A stretch of DNA of 6,587 nucleotides, taken from contig CAKTZN010000098.1 of the NCBI GenBank assembly GCA_934635545.1, positions 1 to 6,587 of the forward strand, written 5' to 3'. Made by a program: the position numbers and the translations under genes. This DNA is from an uncultured Oscillospiraceae bacterium (GTDB lineage: Bacteria > Bacillota > Clostridia > Oscillospirales > Oscillospiraceae). The notes beneath the pieces are model-generated. The model saw nothing but the letters and a program-made list of their open reading frames with translations, did not search any database and had not been told where the DNA came from. Below, in pieces: positions 5,839 to 6,587 of this stretch. Each line of letters starts with the position of its first letter. Within the stretch, counting starts at the first letter, position 1.

Positions 5839-5953
5839 TGTAGGGGCGGACGACCCTGTCCGCCCTGACGATAACCGCAAAACCCCGATAGGGCCGATAC
5901 TCCAAGGGCACTCGTTCCGCTGCGCTCCACAGCGCTCGTCGTCCGCCCCTACA
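5839..5953 (+). repeat. 115-bp element with 16-bp perfect inverted ends (GTAGGGGC repeat, copy 2)
   Basis: The ends TGTAGGGGCGGACGAC (5839-5854) and GTCGTCCGCCCCTACA (5938-5953) are perfect inverted repeats. Inside, GGGCGGAC (5844-5851) pairs with GTCCGCCC (5858-5865), so the left end can also fold on itself. The first part aligns with the reverse complement of 671-730 in the phage module. Relative to that copy it has extra internal sequence at roughly 5900-5937, including the small hairpin pair GCGCT/AGCGC. The layout resembles a miniature inverted-repeat element, but no target-site duplication is evident and there is no transposase. It lies between ecfA1 and ecfA2 and is probably transcribed with them. 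Confidence 0.75.
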
Positions 5954-5975
5954 CCCAACTACCGATACCCCATCC

Positions 5976-6005
5976 GTAGGGCGGCCTGCCCTCAGGCCGC
6001 CGCCC
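5976..6005. repeat. GTAGGG-family hairpin before ecfA2
   Basis: The unit begins GTAGGGCGGCCTG. Arms GGCGGCCTG (5980-5988) and CAGGCCGCC (5993-6001) form a perfect 9-bp stem with the 4-base loop CCCT. No T-run follows. It shares the GTAGGG head with units at 582, 653, 701, 752 and 5840 but has its own stem sequence. Confidence 0.6.
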
Positions 6006-6022
6006 AATATTGAACGCTTTCC

Positions 6023-6050
6023 TTGCTGAAAATCGTCAGATTTTCAGCAA
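6023..6050 (+). promoter_or_regulatory. Perfect 12-bp stem-loop in the ecfA2 leader
   Basis: TTGCTGAAAATC (6023-6034) and GATTTTCAGCAA (6039-6050) are exact reverse complements around the loop GTCA. The structure ends 12 bases before the GAGGAA ribosome binding site (6063-6068). There is no following T-run, so it is not a standard terminator. It is unrelated in sequence to the GC-rich GTAGGGG repeats beside it. A role in mRNA processing, stability or translation of ecfA2 is possible but is inferred from position only. Confidence 0.5.
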
Positions 6051-6062
6051 AATCAATGAAAC

Positions 6063-6068
6063 GAGGAA
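6063..6068 (+). promoter_or_regulatory. Ribosome binding site setting the TTG start of ecfA2
   Basis: GAGGAA lies 7 bases before TTG 6076-6078. The only nearby ATG upstream (6056-6058) is in another frame. This site, and the family N-terminus that follows, decide the non-ATG start. Confidence 0.7.
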
Positions 6069-6075
6069 CCCAACA

Positions 6076-6587
6076 TTGGAACCCATCATTCGTGTCGATC
6101 ACCTGACACATACCTATAGCGCCGGAACGCCCTTCCAGCGCAGCGCCGTCAAGGACATGTCCCTGGATATCCTGCCGGGCGAGTTCCTGGGCGTCATCGG
6201 CCATACCGGCAGCGGCAAATCCACCCTGATCCAGCATCTCAACGGCCTGCTGAAGCCCACCGAGGGGCATATCTACCTGAACGGCCAGGATATCTGGGCC
6301 GACCCCAAGAAGATCCGCCAGGTGCGCTTCCATGTGGGCCTGGTATTCCAGTATCCCGAGTACCAGCTCTTCGAGGAGACGGTCTATAAGGACGTGGCCT
6401 TCGGCCCGAAAAACATGGGCCTGGACGAGACGGAGATCGACCGCCGGGTGCGCCAGTCGGTGCAGGCCGTGGGCCTGAACGAGGACGTGCTGGAAAAGTC
6501 CCCCTTCGCCCTGTCCGGCGGCCAGAAGCGCCGCGTGGCCATCGCCGGCGTCATGGCCATGGAGCCGGAGGTGCTGATCCTGGACGA
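6076..6587 (+). CDS. ecfA2: ECF transporter ATPase EcfA2, N-terminal part
   Basis: The second ATPase of the ECF vitamin transporter energising module; it pairs with EcfA1 and binds EcfT. The first 170 codons are in the window and the gene runs off the right edge inside Walker B. It starts at TTG, giving [20 protein letters not shown], the normal EcfA2 N-terminus. Motifs: Walker [10 protein letters not shown] (42-50), Q-loop [22 protein letters not shown] (90-111, Q92), signature [13 protein letters not shown] (146-158) and the beginning of Walker B, VLILD (166-170). [12 protein letters not shown] is diagnostic of EcfA2 as opposed to the QNPDNQIV of its neighbour. The catalytic glutamate and switch histidine lie beyond the edge. 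Its 275-base separation from ecfA1 by repeats is unusual. ecfT would be expected directly downstream. Confidence 0.93.
   Translation, partial: MEPIIRVDHLTHTYSAGTPFQRSAVKDMSLDILPGEFLGVIGHTGSGKSTLIQHLNGLLKPTEGHIYLNGQDIWADPKKIRQVRFHVGLVFQYPEYQLFEETVYKDVAFGPKNMGLDETEIDRRVRQSVQAVGLNEDVLEKSPFALSGGQKRRVAIAGVMAMEPEVLILD

Noticed and set aside
4955..6007. Minus-strand open frame of 350 codons opposite ecfA1 and the repeats
   Set aside because: It is antisense to an ABC ATPase with every motif present and continues through palindromic repeats.
6056..6106. 16-codon leader peptide frame overlapping the ecfA2 start
   Set aside because: It has no ribosome binding site and no attenuator-like composition; it is likely chance.

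Overview
The window looks like a chromosomal segment of a GC-rich Firmicute, most likely a gut Clostridia of the Oscillospirales (Oscillospiraceae-like) type. The evidence is GC-rich codon use with strong AGGAGG-type ribosome binding sites, a TTGACG-17-TATAAT promoter, Firmicutes-style paired ECF ATPase genes, a prophage head module of the kind found in clostridial phages, and GTAGGGGC-type palindromic intergenic repeats. The taxon is an inference from style, not a search result.

Positions 1-3820 (minus strand) hold a phage head-morphogenesis module. In transcription order it is portal protein (3820-1892), a small Prp-type cysteine protease (1895-1593), a probable scaffold protein (1600-1043) and the N-terminal 134 residues of an N4-gp56-family major capsid protein (404-1, running off the left edge). 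Portal, protease and scaffold overlap by 4 and 8 bases, so they are probably translationally coupled. The capsid gene is set apart by a 638-base non-coding stretch (405-1042) packed with hairpin repeats. The capsid N-terminus carries FDLQRFA, close to the LNLQFFA site that Prp removes from ribosomal protein L27. This suggests that the protease encoded in the module trims its own capsid.

Positions 3821-4054 are a divergent intergenic region with a near-consensus sigma-A promoter facing right. No terminase gene lies next to the portal; the sequence passes directly to host-type genes.

Positions 4055-6587 (plus strand) hold host-type genes: a class I SAM-dependent methyltransferase resembling the RlmI/RlmK rRNA methylase group, ecfA1, and the start of ecfA2 (TTG start, running off the right edge). 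EcfA1 and EcfA2 are the two ATPases that power ECF vitamin transporters; ecfT would be expected further right. ecfA1 and ecfA2 are separated by 275 bases containing a 115-bp element with 16-bp perfect inverted ends, another GTAGGG hairpin, and a 12-bp stem-loop just before the ecfA2 ribosome binding site. About 60 bases of this element match, in inverted orientation, the repeat cluster inside the phage module, so one dispersed repeat family occupies both the prophage region and the host operon.

No RNA gene, CRISPR array, insertion sequence transposase or integrase was seen.
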